Source: Siderastrea radians
Taxonomy: Eukaryota > Cnidaria > Anthozoa > Scleractinia > Rhizangiidae
DNA: 64,000 bases
Direction: 5' to 3'
NCBI GenBank assembly: GCA_964017195.1
Contig: OZ024898.1
Span: 16,010,975 to 16,074,974 of the forward strand
In this document: positions 23,501-33,600 of the stretch, piece by piece
How the letters are laid out: each line of letters opens with the position of its first letter
Position numbering within the stretch: position 1 is the stretch's first letter
Notes under the pieces: model-generated
The model's input: the letters and a program-made list of their open reading frames with translations, nothing else
What the model was told of the DNA's origin: nothing
Database searches by the model: none
Position numbers and translations under genes: made by a program

Positions 23501-26500
23501 TAATTGTTCAGTTCGTGTTGGCACGATAGATATTAACCCCCGTTTCTGAAGTGCGTAATCTCAGGGCCTGGTTCGACTCACATTTTTCTATGTCAACCCT
23601 CTAAGTCTTGTAGTGCTGCATTTTTCTGGTTACACAATATCAAGAAAATTAGCCAATTTCTGCCTAGGGACAAATTAGAAATGGTGTTACGTGCCTTTGT
23701 TACAAGTAGAATAGATTATTGCAATGGACTCCTCTATGGACTACCAGACCGTGAAATAGGGAAATTGCAAAGAGTTCAAAATGCTGCAGCTAGGTTGTTC
23801 ACGTCATGTAAAAAGTATGATCACATTACGCCCGTCTTGCGCGAATTGCATTGGTTACCGGTAAAGTATCGAATTAATTTTAAAATTTTATTATTAACCT
23901 TCAAGGCTCTTCATGGGATTGCACCTTCTTATATTAGTGATCTAATTAAGGTAAAACATAATACGCGCTATTCATTACGTTCCAATGAAGGTGTATGTTT
24001 AATGCATCCCAAAGGTAGGATGAAGAAGTCTTTTAGGGATAGATCATTCAGCATGGCTGCGCCTACTCTATGGAATAATCTTCCTGCAAGCCTCTGCAGC
24101 ATGTCAAACATTTCAAGTTTCAAAAGCCAACTGAAGACACATTTGATTAGACTAGCTTTTAACAGTTTTTAGACATACTCAATTTTATATACCGGTATTT
24201 ATTTTCTATTATTACCATTTATATATTTATGTATTTTATATCTATTTGTATCTATTATTATTTCTACATGTATATTTGATTGTATATATTTATAAATTGT
24301 ACATATTATGTAACTTAGATAGGTATTCATATTTTTATTAGTTAGATACTCTGATGTAATGCGCTCTTGATCATATTTACGTTAAACAGCGCAAATTATA
24401 TAAATTAATAAATTATTATTATTATTCTTGGTGGAATTTTTGGCCAACAGATTTTTTTTTCAAATTCCAAACCTGATTCCCTGAAATAAATATCTTGTTG
24501 TAAGTTATTGCCTCCTTTGCACTACCAAGATTCTAATAAAAATGCTAAAGAAATTTGGAAATATTGATTATTTTGCATGTCTCACCTCATATAAAGCCCC
24601 TGATGGATGCAAAAGTTTCCCTATAATGAGAATCAAAGATAGTTAAATGTTCAGTCAGAAATAATATTTTTTGGCAATTTCAAATCATATTTACCTCGCC
24701 CATTCATCTTGTCTACATTCCAGTGTCCATGGTAACTAAGTCCATCAGAAGTTGTGTGGACTCCATAACCCTGACGCTGTAAGCCTTCTTCTGTTTGGAT
24801 ATATTCACCATCTGAAAGAGTAATTCATAATTCATTGAGAATTAATAAACTCAAGACAATAATGTTATAAGTGGATTCTCATTGCCCTCCTGTGTTGAGC
24901 ATTCGTCACATGTAGTGACAACATTGCTGTTAGTAGTAACAGTACAGTGTAGTGTTCATGTTAAGTGTATAATGATCAAAACCCAGAGTCATCATAAGTC
25001 GGTGAAGTATGATTGTCCGGGTGAGTGTAGTCCTGAGAAGGAAAAAGAGATGGTCCTTTTCAAAACACCACAGGCAGCCCAAGCTAATTGAGAGCTGCAT
25101 ATAAATTAGACCGTTTTTTTTTTCCACGCTATGCATAATGACATCGGCACGCCATGCATAATGTGTGGTTCCAGAAAATATCCATACCCCCACCACGGAA
25201 GGTCACTGGAAATTCCGAGACGGAGGGGGGTGCAAAGGCAGAAATTTCCGAGGGGAGTGGGGGGTTCATAGGAAGCTCCTTTTCCAGAGGGTGAAGAAAC
25301 ACGAAAACATTGAAAGCAATGCACGATTGATCCCAAGCACGAAGGAATACTCACGTAGGCTGTTTTGACCTTCAAAACTACGCAAATATGTTGACTGAAA
25401 TGCCAAATTTTGCGACTTTGATTTGTATGAAATTTCAGTAGACCTGATTCGCATATTCGCGGTTATGGAAAATTGCGTGTCTCCTTGGCCTTTGGTGAAT
25501 ATTGCAACGTTTTCAATCCTTTCAATGGGAACGTTTTTCGCTAAACACCAAAGTTGTTTAAACAAATACAAAAATATTTTTATCGCGCAATCCAGCAAAG
25601 GGTTTTCAGCCCCTTTTCACCGGATATCATCGAGATAGAATTGTTGCGTTACATAAACAGTGACGCTCATAATTTGAAAAGGTCAGATTTCACGCGTTAT
25701 GCAAATTTGATGCGTTTTTGAACTGAAACAAAAAGTTCAGTCTAAATTAGCTATTTCTTACAAATTCTTTTACAGTTGTCATTATCTTTGAGTTTCCATT
25801 TGACCTTCATTTACTATTTCAATTTTAAACAAAGGATAAAGTGCGGGAAAAAAGGTTCGATTTCTTATACCTCTGTGCAATTTATTTTTAGACTCACGGT
25901 ATGCAAATTCACTTGTGCATAATCCCAGGAAAAAAGCCGCTATTTTACTCTAATTCTTTTTCAAACATCATAACCTTCGATTTTTAGTGTAATTTACATT
26001 CAACAGTTTCGCTTTTGACGGCAGGTTTGAGTGTGGCAAACACAATTTCAATTCTCAAAATTTTGGCTTCGTTGTTTACGTCGCATTCGGCACGCAAATT
26101 ATTCGCGGCAACCCTCGGCACCAACGTTAAGAGAGTGTTACAACACTCGGTTTAAACAAATTTTCGTGAAAAACAGAACATTTCAAACCCGATAGCAAAC
26201 ATGCAAATAGTACAGAACAACAACAAAGCGTTATATGTTGAAAATGGATGTTATAATAGTAAATGTTACAACGAAAACCATGTTCGCGTAACGTGGAAAT
26301 TCCTGGGGGGAGGGGGGTCATCAAAGTCCCCCTTGGAACGGAAATTCCTAAGGGGTGGGGGGATGCAAACCAAAAACCTTCCGTCGGAGGGGTATGGATA
26401 TTTTCTGGAACCACACAATAATGACATCGGCAACATTTAAGAATTTGCATGGAAATGCTGCCAAAGTCTCAAATTACCATAAATCAGAAAGAAGTCGAAA

Positions 26501-29500
26501 TAAAAATGATTTGCCTTATTTCATTGTTGTATTGCAGGTCATTATTTGGGGGCTTCCTGGGCTGGTTTGAAGCATTTTGGGCGAGAAATTGAGGTTTTTA
26601 TTTTTCATGTTTGCTGAACGTTTAGAATTAATTAAAGGCAGGAAGCAGTTTCACACTGCACCTCACTTGAAGTTCGATAAATTCCATCACAATAAACGAA
26701 TTGCCCTAAAACTCCAAAGTTGTGTTCTTGGGTCTTTGATCTACCTCCCCCACAGACTGTTCTTTCTCATGGGTTCCAGATCCTATTTTAAGCCGTCGAA
26801 TACCCCTCCTAAAAACAAAACTCACCTTTCCTGGTATACATTTGAAGTGCACACATTAATCTTTGCGAGCTGCATTTCGACGACAAAATTGCCCTCAGCT
26901 GGGGAGAGACTTCTAGTGAGATTGTCCACAAGCAAAAGGCGACACTGTGGAGTCCAGAGAGGTCAGTTTAACCGAAAGTACAGAACTATCAGCAACGCCC
27001 GTGAAATTTAGTTGCCTCATGCCCACTTGACAACACAACCACGCTTTTTATGTCTTCATGCGGCAATATATTAGCATAGCGATTTGTTCCGTCACATTTA
27101 CCTGTTTACCACCAAAAAAATGTTGTCGAAATTTAGAAGCAGAGACGAGGAGGAGTTTCCACCTAGAAAAAAATTGCACCGGTTTTCAAAGAAATGGAAA
27201 TTGTGGTAGGTATTTCCCACAGTCACAGCAATATTTTTGTAGGGTAAGACAACCCTATATATCAGAATTAAATAATGAGGTTGATTTGCAGCCAGTGAGC
27301 AGGATCAGTTGCACCAAATACTCAGCATAAAATCATCGAATGGATTTGCCGATTAGGGTGCAGCAAAAGATAGTTCTTCAGGCGTCCCTTAAAGAAAATT
27401 ATGGTTGTCCAAGTCAAGTGAGGCGAGTGAACTTCACAGGCATTCTAGTATTTTGCTATTTCCGGTTAAACCGACCCCTCTGGACTCCGCAATGTTGCCT
27501 TTTGCTTGTTGACAATCTCACTCAGCCTCTCCCCGGCTGAGGGCAATTTTGTCACCGAAACGCGGCTCGCAAAGATTCACGTGTGCACTTCAAATGAAAA
27601 CGCACACCAGCAAAAGATAGTTCTTCAGGCATCCCTTAAACAAAATTATGGTTTTCCAAGTCAAGTGAGGCGAGTGAATTTCACAGGCATTCTAGTATTT
27701 TGCTATTTCCGGTTAAACCGACCCCTCTGGACTCCGCAATGTCGCCTTTTGCTTGTTGACAATCTCACTCAGCCTCTCCCTGGCTGAGGGCAATTTTGTC
27801 ACCGAAACGCGGCTCGCAAAGATTCACGTGTGCACTTCAAATGAAAACGCACACCAGGAAAGGCGAGTGTCGTATTTAAGAGGGATTTTCGATGGGTTAA
27901 AATAGGATCTGGAACCCATGAGAAGAACAGAGGTATACGAGAGACCCAAGAAGGGTGATTCGTTTATTGTGATGGAATTTATCGAACTTCAAGTGAGGTG
28001 CAGTGCAAAACTGTTTCCTGCCTTTAACATTCAGCAAACACGAAAAATAAAAACCCCAATTTCTCGCCCCAAAAGCTTCAAACCAGTCCAGGAAGCCCCC
28101 AAATAATGACCAACACAACAATGAAATAAGGCAAATCATTTTCATTTCGACTTCTTTCTGATTTATGGCAATTTGAGACGTTTTGTAGCATTTCCACACA
28201 AACTCTTAAATGTTGCCGATGTCATTATTATGCATAGCGTGGAAAAAAACAGTCTAATTTATATGCAGCTCTCAACGTTAGCTTGGGCTGCCTGTGAAAA
28301 CACACATGATGCCCATATTGTGTAAGGTCTACTCATTAACATTTAGGAGTGAATGATGTTTGTAAAGGCCCATGATGTTTGTAAGAAAGAGATCTGGAAG
28401 CAAAATGTTTAATGCCATGACAACAACCTCCAATATTTCCAGAGATATTCTTGATTTTGACATTTGACTCCACTTATAGCATCATCACTAAAACTACAAA
28501 AACTAGAATATCTCTAGAGAGAGAGCAAAGACGTGAAAAAGACACCAATGACCATCCTTCTTTATTTTGAAAGGCCTTTCAAGTAATCTGTGCTTGTTAG
28601 TTCAGTTCATAGGCCCTTTAATACTAATAAATTTGCGTATATTTACCATATCTGTCCCCATTTGGAAAAATATAAACGCCATTCTGTACTGCTGTACCTA
28701 GAATGTCAAAAAAATGTCAAGTGCTGATAATTGTAATGCTCATGAATTACATTTCCCAGAATTTTTTATGAAAAAGAAAGCATTGAAATTTGATGAACTA
28801 AGTTTATCAACTTTTCCTGTCAAGAGTATACACTCACCGATCAGGCTTTTGTCTAGCACAAAATAAAAAAATACACAAGTTGGTCCTCAAGCTGCATACT
28901 TATAAAGACAGTAACAGAGACTTAGCATTGGCCACTTAAATCTACGTGTTTATACAAATTATACATGTACAGAACATTATATATTTACATTTGTCTAAAG
29001 TAAACTGAAAATATCTTTCTATTGATATAAATACACATCATAACATGAGTCATTATGATGTCCATAAGTCTCACTGGTTTTTTTTTGTCCTTAACCTTTT
29101 ACCCCCATAGGTTGGTTGTTTTAGTATATACAAACCAGTGGATAGCCAGTAACCAAAAACAATGCTGGGAGAACAATGCCCGGAACATAATTTGCCGGGA
29201 GGTGAATAGCAAATACTATCCAAAGTTTGAGTAGCCAATCAGAGAGTGCAAAAAACACTATCCATGGGTTTGGTATATATAATTACGCCCCCCCCCCCCT
29301 TCCTACAGATTAGAGAATTGATGGCCTTGATGGTGGACATCAGACAGCAAAGAGGATATGGGAATTCAGAAATTTTAAAGTCCTACTACTGAGATGCAGT
29401 TTTTGACACGATGCTTTTTTTGGCTCTTGGAAAAAATTATCCATCTGTACAATTTGACAGCTGAATCATTTGTAAGTAATCATTTGGTAAGAGGTTGTTC

Positions 29501-30589
29501 ACTTGTACAGGGTATATCTGTCGCTGGCTGTTAACCAGTTAATTGGATGACACACGGCTGATACCCTACCAACCCAAGGTTTCGTCCAGGAATTTGCATT
29601 CATTTAATTTACGTGTCTATGTGTTTACATTGTGGAAAATTATTTATTCATAGCTCTCAAAGTTCTCTTTAAAAGTAGCTACGATTTTGTGCATCTGAGT
29701 CATGAAAATTTCTTTATAGCCCTCAAAGTTCACTGGAAAAGTGGTTACATGGCTATGCATGTGTGGACAACACACAGATGCAAATTAAAGCCACAAGCCA
29801 GGAAAATACCTGTGACCGACCTTTTGCATATTCATTCACTGCAAAGAAAATTTGGGGTGAATGTATAGCTCTGAGAATGTAGCCAAACTGTATTTTGGTG
29901 GACATACTGTACAGCTTGAGTTGCGGGATATTTGGCAATTTAGCCCAGATAAAACAAATAATAACACAGTGTTTAAGCTGTGTCTGGCTGTTGTGTGGGT
30001 GAACATTCACACACAACCAAACAATAACCAAAACATGTGCTTCATATGACATTGTGATCATTACCCGCGTCAGCTTTCCCTCCTTTCTTTTCCTGTTTCT
30101 TAGTGGGAGCTAGTAAATATGAAATTGAAACAATAAGAAGCATGAAAAGATTAAGCTTGAGGTTATTAAGACGCTACCTCAAAATAAGATTTGACGTGCA
30201 CAAGTCAAATCACGTTTTTTAACAAAAAGCTGCAACATTTCTAGGTGAAATACAGTAATGGCCTAAATGCACTTTATGAAATACCTGGCATTATCTCAGT
30301 AGTTCTCCCAAGATCAAAGCGTTATGACTTCAAGACTAGGAAAAGTTATTGTGTATAAGCTTCGTTATCACAGAAGTCGACTCCATAGCAATAATATTCT
30401 AGTGATACCAAAGCATTATGGGACTTATTCTGAGCGAATATATTGCTTCCCCTGATTGGTCCAAATCAGAATGAAGATATTTTGGTTTGTGCGTCATATA
30501 AGCGAAGTTTTGCTGGTTACGTACATACCTGGAGGTTTAGAACGTTCGTACTTTGTAATGGACGTTGTGATGCTGGGTGACAAAGACAT
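17598..30589 (-). CDS. MORN2: MORN repeat-containing protein 2
   Basis: Coding exons are 30529-30589, 30065-30109, 28838-28852, 28647-28697, 24695-24811, 24586-24620, 17779-17867 and 17598-17700. All are bounded by AG/GT with matching phase and sum to 516 nt, or 171 aa. After a Ser/Thr- and Lys-rich start (EKKGGKADA) there are five MORN-type units: near residues 46-61 (YIFPNGDRYDGEY), 73-90, 96-111 (HPSGALYEGEF), 117-134 (YTWPDGSFYEGNF) and a degenerate last one. The middle (NNMFHGYGKYTWPDG, GNFNEN) and the end (AAPALKFKLNM) match the known MORN2 C-terminus closely. MORN repeats are membrane/lipid- or protein-binding hairpins; vertebrate MORN2 is linked to LC3-associated phagocytosis and to testis expression. 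Exon 3 is a 15-nt microexon. The 6.7-kb intron 6 and 3.8-kb intron 4 are filled with transposons. It is head-to-head with the carrier gene at 30645. Confidence 0.88.
18165..18470. mobile_element. Foldback element, diverged arms of about 120 bp
   Basis: Left arm (about 18165-18286: GGTATTTTTGC, GGTTATGACT, AATCTAAAAAGAAAA, GAGATAATT) is matched in inverted order by the right arm (about 18345-18470). The arms show clear divergence, so the element is old. It lies in MORN2 intron 6. Confidence 0.65.
18541..19168. mobile_element. MITE with AAGGTGGCTCCCTA ends
   Basis: The left end AAGGTGGCTCCCTAAAG and right end CTATAGGGAGCCACCTT are inverted repeats about 0.63 kb apart. There is no coding sequence between them. 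The target-site duplication is unclear. It is inside MORN2 intron 6, directly after the older foldback at 18165-18470. Confidence 0.65.
19517..19941. mobile_element. MITE of the TGTGTGGTTCC family
   Basis: The left end TGTGTGGTTCCAGAAAATAT and the shorter right end GGGAACCACACA are inverted. The same left terminus is seen at 25162 and, inverted, at 26417 and 50473, so this is one of at least three copies in the window. It is non-coding. Confidence 0.65.
20087..21567 (-). mobile_element. Unidentified element with about 300-bp direct repeats (LTR-like)
   Basis: Segments 20087-20387 and 21260-21567 are direct repeats, both starting AATGTTGACAGGCCAAAT and ending CTTGCACGTAGCCTTC, roughly 80-85 percent identical by eye. 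Between them the minus strand has coding-like stretches with stops and shifts, including about 40 open codons at 20700-20820 (FICKLKLIRKDAEHYKLLG, then VKVHYRWIERN). I do not recognise the protein. Possible identities are an old LTR-type element or a Penelope-like element with terminal direct repeats. It lies in MORN2 intron 6. Confidence 0.5.
22790..24425 (+). pseudogene. CR1-like non-LTR retrotransposon, 5'-truncated and inactivated
   Basis: Reverse transcriptase blocks occur in order: the N-terminal RT region (YVSKLIEGAVFNQ), the SAYRKYHSTETAL block, LLDLSAAFDTVDH with the first Asp, GVPQGSRFGPLLF, and CFADDTQLYLSF with the catalytic DD. An opal TGA at 23394-23396, a stop at about 23547 and a frame change break it. 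The post-RT domain resumes at 23681 (VTSRIDYCNGLLYGLP ... AAPTLWNNLP) and ends at 24172. The 3' end is a short ATT microsatellite tail at about 24408-24425, as in CR1-type elements. The endonuclease half is missing. It lies in MORN2 intron 6. Confidence 0.85.
25162..26417. mobile_element. Nested TIR element of the TGTGTGGTTCC family, 1.26 kb
   Basis: The left end TGTGTGGTTCCAGAAAATAT followed by CCATACCCC is repeated as an exact inverse ending at 26417. A 4-bp ATAA lies directly outside both ends and may be the target duplication. G-rich subterminal tracts are mirrored. There is no recognisable coding sequence. It interrupts the left arm of the larger palindromic element, so it is the younger insertion. 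Confidence 0.75.
27361..27850. repeat. Tandem duplication, 247-bp unit, two copies
   Basis: The segment beginning CAGCAAAAGATAGTTCTTCA at 27361 recurs at 27608, and GGCTGAGGGCAATTTT recurs at 27535 and 27782, both 247 bp apart. The copies differ at only a few sites. It forms part of the right arm of the palindromic element. Confidence 0.85.
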
Positions 30590-30644
30590 ATCTTTCTTAA
30601 ACTGTCTCTTCTAGGATTGAAAATGCAATTAGAAGTAGCTAAGT
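30590..30644. promoter_or_regulatory. Shared bidirectional promoter region (MORN2 / SLC25 carrier 1)
   Basis: Only 55 bp separate the MORN2 start codon (minus strand, 30587-30589) from the carrier start codon (plus strand, 30645). Both ATGs have a purine at -3. The two genes must therefore share a core promoter, or their 5' ends must overlap. The string CTGTCTCTTCTAG inside it also resembles a 3' splice site, so an upstream non-coding first exon for the carrier is possible. No TATA box is visible. Confidence 0.55.
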
Positions 30645-33600
30645 ATGGTTCTAAAGGATTCAGTCCGGGTAGGTGAGAAAGAAATTCACGAATCAACTGT
30701 GCATGTGACACAAAACCCGGGAGAACAAGAACAGAAGAGAGCCAAGCTAGACAAGACTGTCTTTCCAGGAGGCAAGCAATTAAAACATGTTATTGCTGGA
30801 GGAGTGGCGGGTGCTGTTTCCAGGACTTGTGTTTCACCATTAGAAAGAGTCAAGATACTACTACAGGTCAGCCTGTTATCATGCATGAGCCTTGTGATTG
30901 TGATCGCAGAAATCATACCCAGTCATTATATTGACCTATATTAACTAAGGGCATTTGAAAATCTCTTTGTAGCTCCTTTAATTTATTTTCAAATAATTGT
31001 ACGTGTTCCTTGGTCCACAGTGGAGTAGCAACTAAATACAAAATGACCCATTAGTCTTGAAATGAACTGTTGCTGCAGTCCACAGTCCCATGTGGTCGCA
31101 ATTTATGTCAATGAATAAATTGAATTAATGTGAAAGTGAACTAACTGCCACCTGCACGGTCCACAGTGCAATGTTAGGTAGCGATCGTTGATTATGTCCC
31201 AGGGCGGTGGTTTTAGAGGGGAGGGTATAATTTTTAAATAAGCTCCATTTTGTGGGGTGAAGTTTTACCTTATGGGAAACGTGAGGGGAGTCACGTGGTT
31301 TGACGCTTTTAAAACTCCCCGCTGTGATAGCCAATCTCTACATGGAGGATTTTAAAGAACAGGCTTAATCATCGGTACCTTGTAACACCTAAGTTCTGGA
31401 AGCGCTACACAGATGACACCTTTACCATCTTAAGTAAAGACAATGTTGACAGTTTTTTACAACACCTCAATAGTCAACAACTGACCATCCGTTTGATGAT
31501 GGAAACTGAGAATGATAACGCTATTCCCTTTCTTGATACTTTGGTTACAAGAGATTCAAATGAATACATCACTACCAGTGTTTACAGAAAACCTATGTAC
31601 ACTGACCAATACCTAGCATATGATTCACAGCACCCTTATTCAGTGAAACATGGTGTTGTCAAGTGCTTATATGATCGTACCAAACATCTCATTACCAGAC
31701 CATTGATTATCTCTGAGGAGAAGAAGCACTTCTCATCAGTTCTTGCTTCGAAGGGATTTCCATATTTGTTTCTGTAAAGCCTCACAAAAACCAAGAGACA
31801 AACTAGTAAGGAACCTACATCTGAAATGAAATCTACTGCGGTTCTGCCATATAAGGTGTATCAGAGGCTCTGCGCCATGCTTACAAGGCACACGCACTGT
31901 TTTCAAGTCTGACACATTGCTTAGATCACACTTAGTGTGACCTATGGTAAGGATGCTGTCGACCCAACAAATCAAGATGGAGTAGTCTACAAGATTCCCT
32001 GCAAATGTGGCAAAGTATACATTGGAGAGATGGGAAAATAGATGCATGAATGCATTAAGGAACATGACGGAGATATACGGCTCATACGAACTCAGACCTC
32101 AGCTGTCTCAGAACATGCTAATGAAACCAGACACTATCCGCTCTGGGACAAGGTTAAGTTTGTTGACCGCAACCCACACTGGTACACCCGTAGGGTTAAG
32201 GAGGGCATTCACATAAGACTTCACCCAAACAACATCAATGGGGATAATGGAATTGAAATTCTAGAAGTGTGGATGCCCATGATCAAACAACACGATTGCT
32301 ACCATAGCGGATGTCTGAGGGAACAGCGTCTAATCAGAACAATGAGGATCGAAATGCACCAATCACAAACAACCAATACACATCCAGTTGACACCATCGC
32401 TTGATGAAGACCAGCAGTATAGCAGTCGAAACATTGCGATCCACATCAAAGTGACTAAATCGTGAGACAAACGATTAACTGAACTATCATTTCAAACCAT
32501 GATGAATAACACTTTTCATGACAAATTCTTGTTTCTTTTCAAGAACAGAAAAAAAGCAATTCCTCGCTGTGGTTCTTGAAGCAAGAGTTGGGGTAGGGGT
32601 AGAAACATTTTTGCAAGCCAGCAACAAATTCTAGCTGGAATGAATGATTGAGCCCACCGCATCAGATGATCGGTAATCACCACACCAGTCTCACTTTCAT
32701 GGCAGCCTGGTTGCTCAGCAAGTTAAAATGGCATCTTTTGGAATGAGTGGAGATTGTGAAGAGCTTGAGATCATGAATATGGATGAAGAAATCAAAGGAA
32801 AAAATGGGAATGATAGTTTGCATTGTGGTTTGAGTGTGTGGTTGAAAGAAATTAACTTGCTGGGCCTTATCAACCATTACCTAACTGGAATACCCATAAC
32901 CTAGGTCCGTAGCTTATAAAATGAATGTGTAAGGAAGAAAGGAGAGAAAATGGATTAGAAGTGGGTACATTTTTAAAATTATTATTGCAAAGCGGGGTAT
33001 AATTTTCATATAAAATTATTTTGGGGGGTACATTTTGGATACACTACACTTTTTTGAAAACCATTGTTTTGAATTTTGTTCTTCTTTTTTAGATCCAAGT
33101 AACAAATCCAAAATTTACAGGGGTTGGTGCAACTTTGATAACGATAGGTAAAGAAGAGGGACTCAGAGGCTACTTCAAGGTAGATATTTAATATTTGATT
33201 ATTTGAGCAGTAGTAATTGAAGGGCCTGGTGGAAGAGGGGCGTAGGTGATGATTATCAGTTGAAAATTTAATTGGTGCTATTAAGCTGAACATTGGCACA
33301 CAGGCTGGTTTTTGTGTAAGGAACATTGTTGTGAATTTATTTCTTGACCTGAGAGCTTCAATTCGAAGAATTTATTTAGCGTATGACACAAAGAAAACAA
33401 CAGGACCGCAGATTCTAGGTTGAATTCCTTTGTTTTAGTTCAGGCAGGGAACAAAAGAAATCATTCACGCTTCACTTTGAGTTCAGTTCAACAAAACTTT
33501 TAACGCAAAAGTTATGTGCTAATTCTTCGAATTTGAGATCTCAGATCATCACTTACATCCTTTTTCCACCAAGCCCTTCAATTATTGTTACAATGCAATT

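Larger units (their letters stand above)
25070..28295. mobile_element. Composite palindromic transposon, 3.2 kb
   Basis: Outer ends ACAGGCAGCCCAAGCTAA (25070) and its inverse (ending 28295) are inverted repeats. The inversion continues inward: TCCACGCTATGCATAAT, GACATCGGCAACATTTAAG, GATTTGCCTTATTTCATTG, CACTGCACCTCACTTGAAG and TCATGGGTTCCAGATCC all recur inverted in 26407-27030 and about 27640-28240. The left arm is interrupted by the MITE at 25162-26417. The right arm carries a 247-bp tandem duplication. No transposase was recognised. Flanking AAAACAC on both sides may be a target duplication. It lies in MORN2 intron 4. Confidence 0.75.

Noticed and set aside
32677..33326. Minus-strand frames in carrier 1 introns (66 and 106 codons)
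   Set aside because: They overlap carrier exon 2 on the opposite strand or A/T-rich intron and show no domain or splice pattern.
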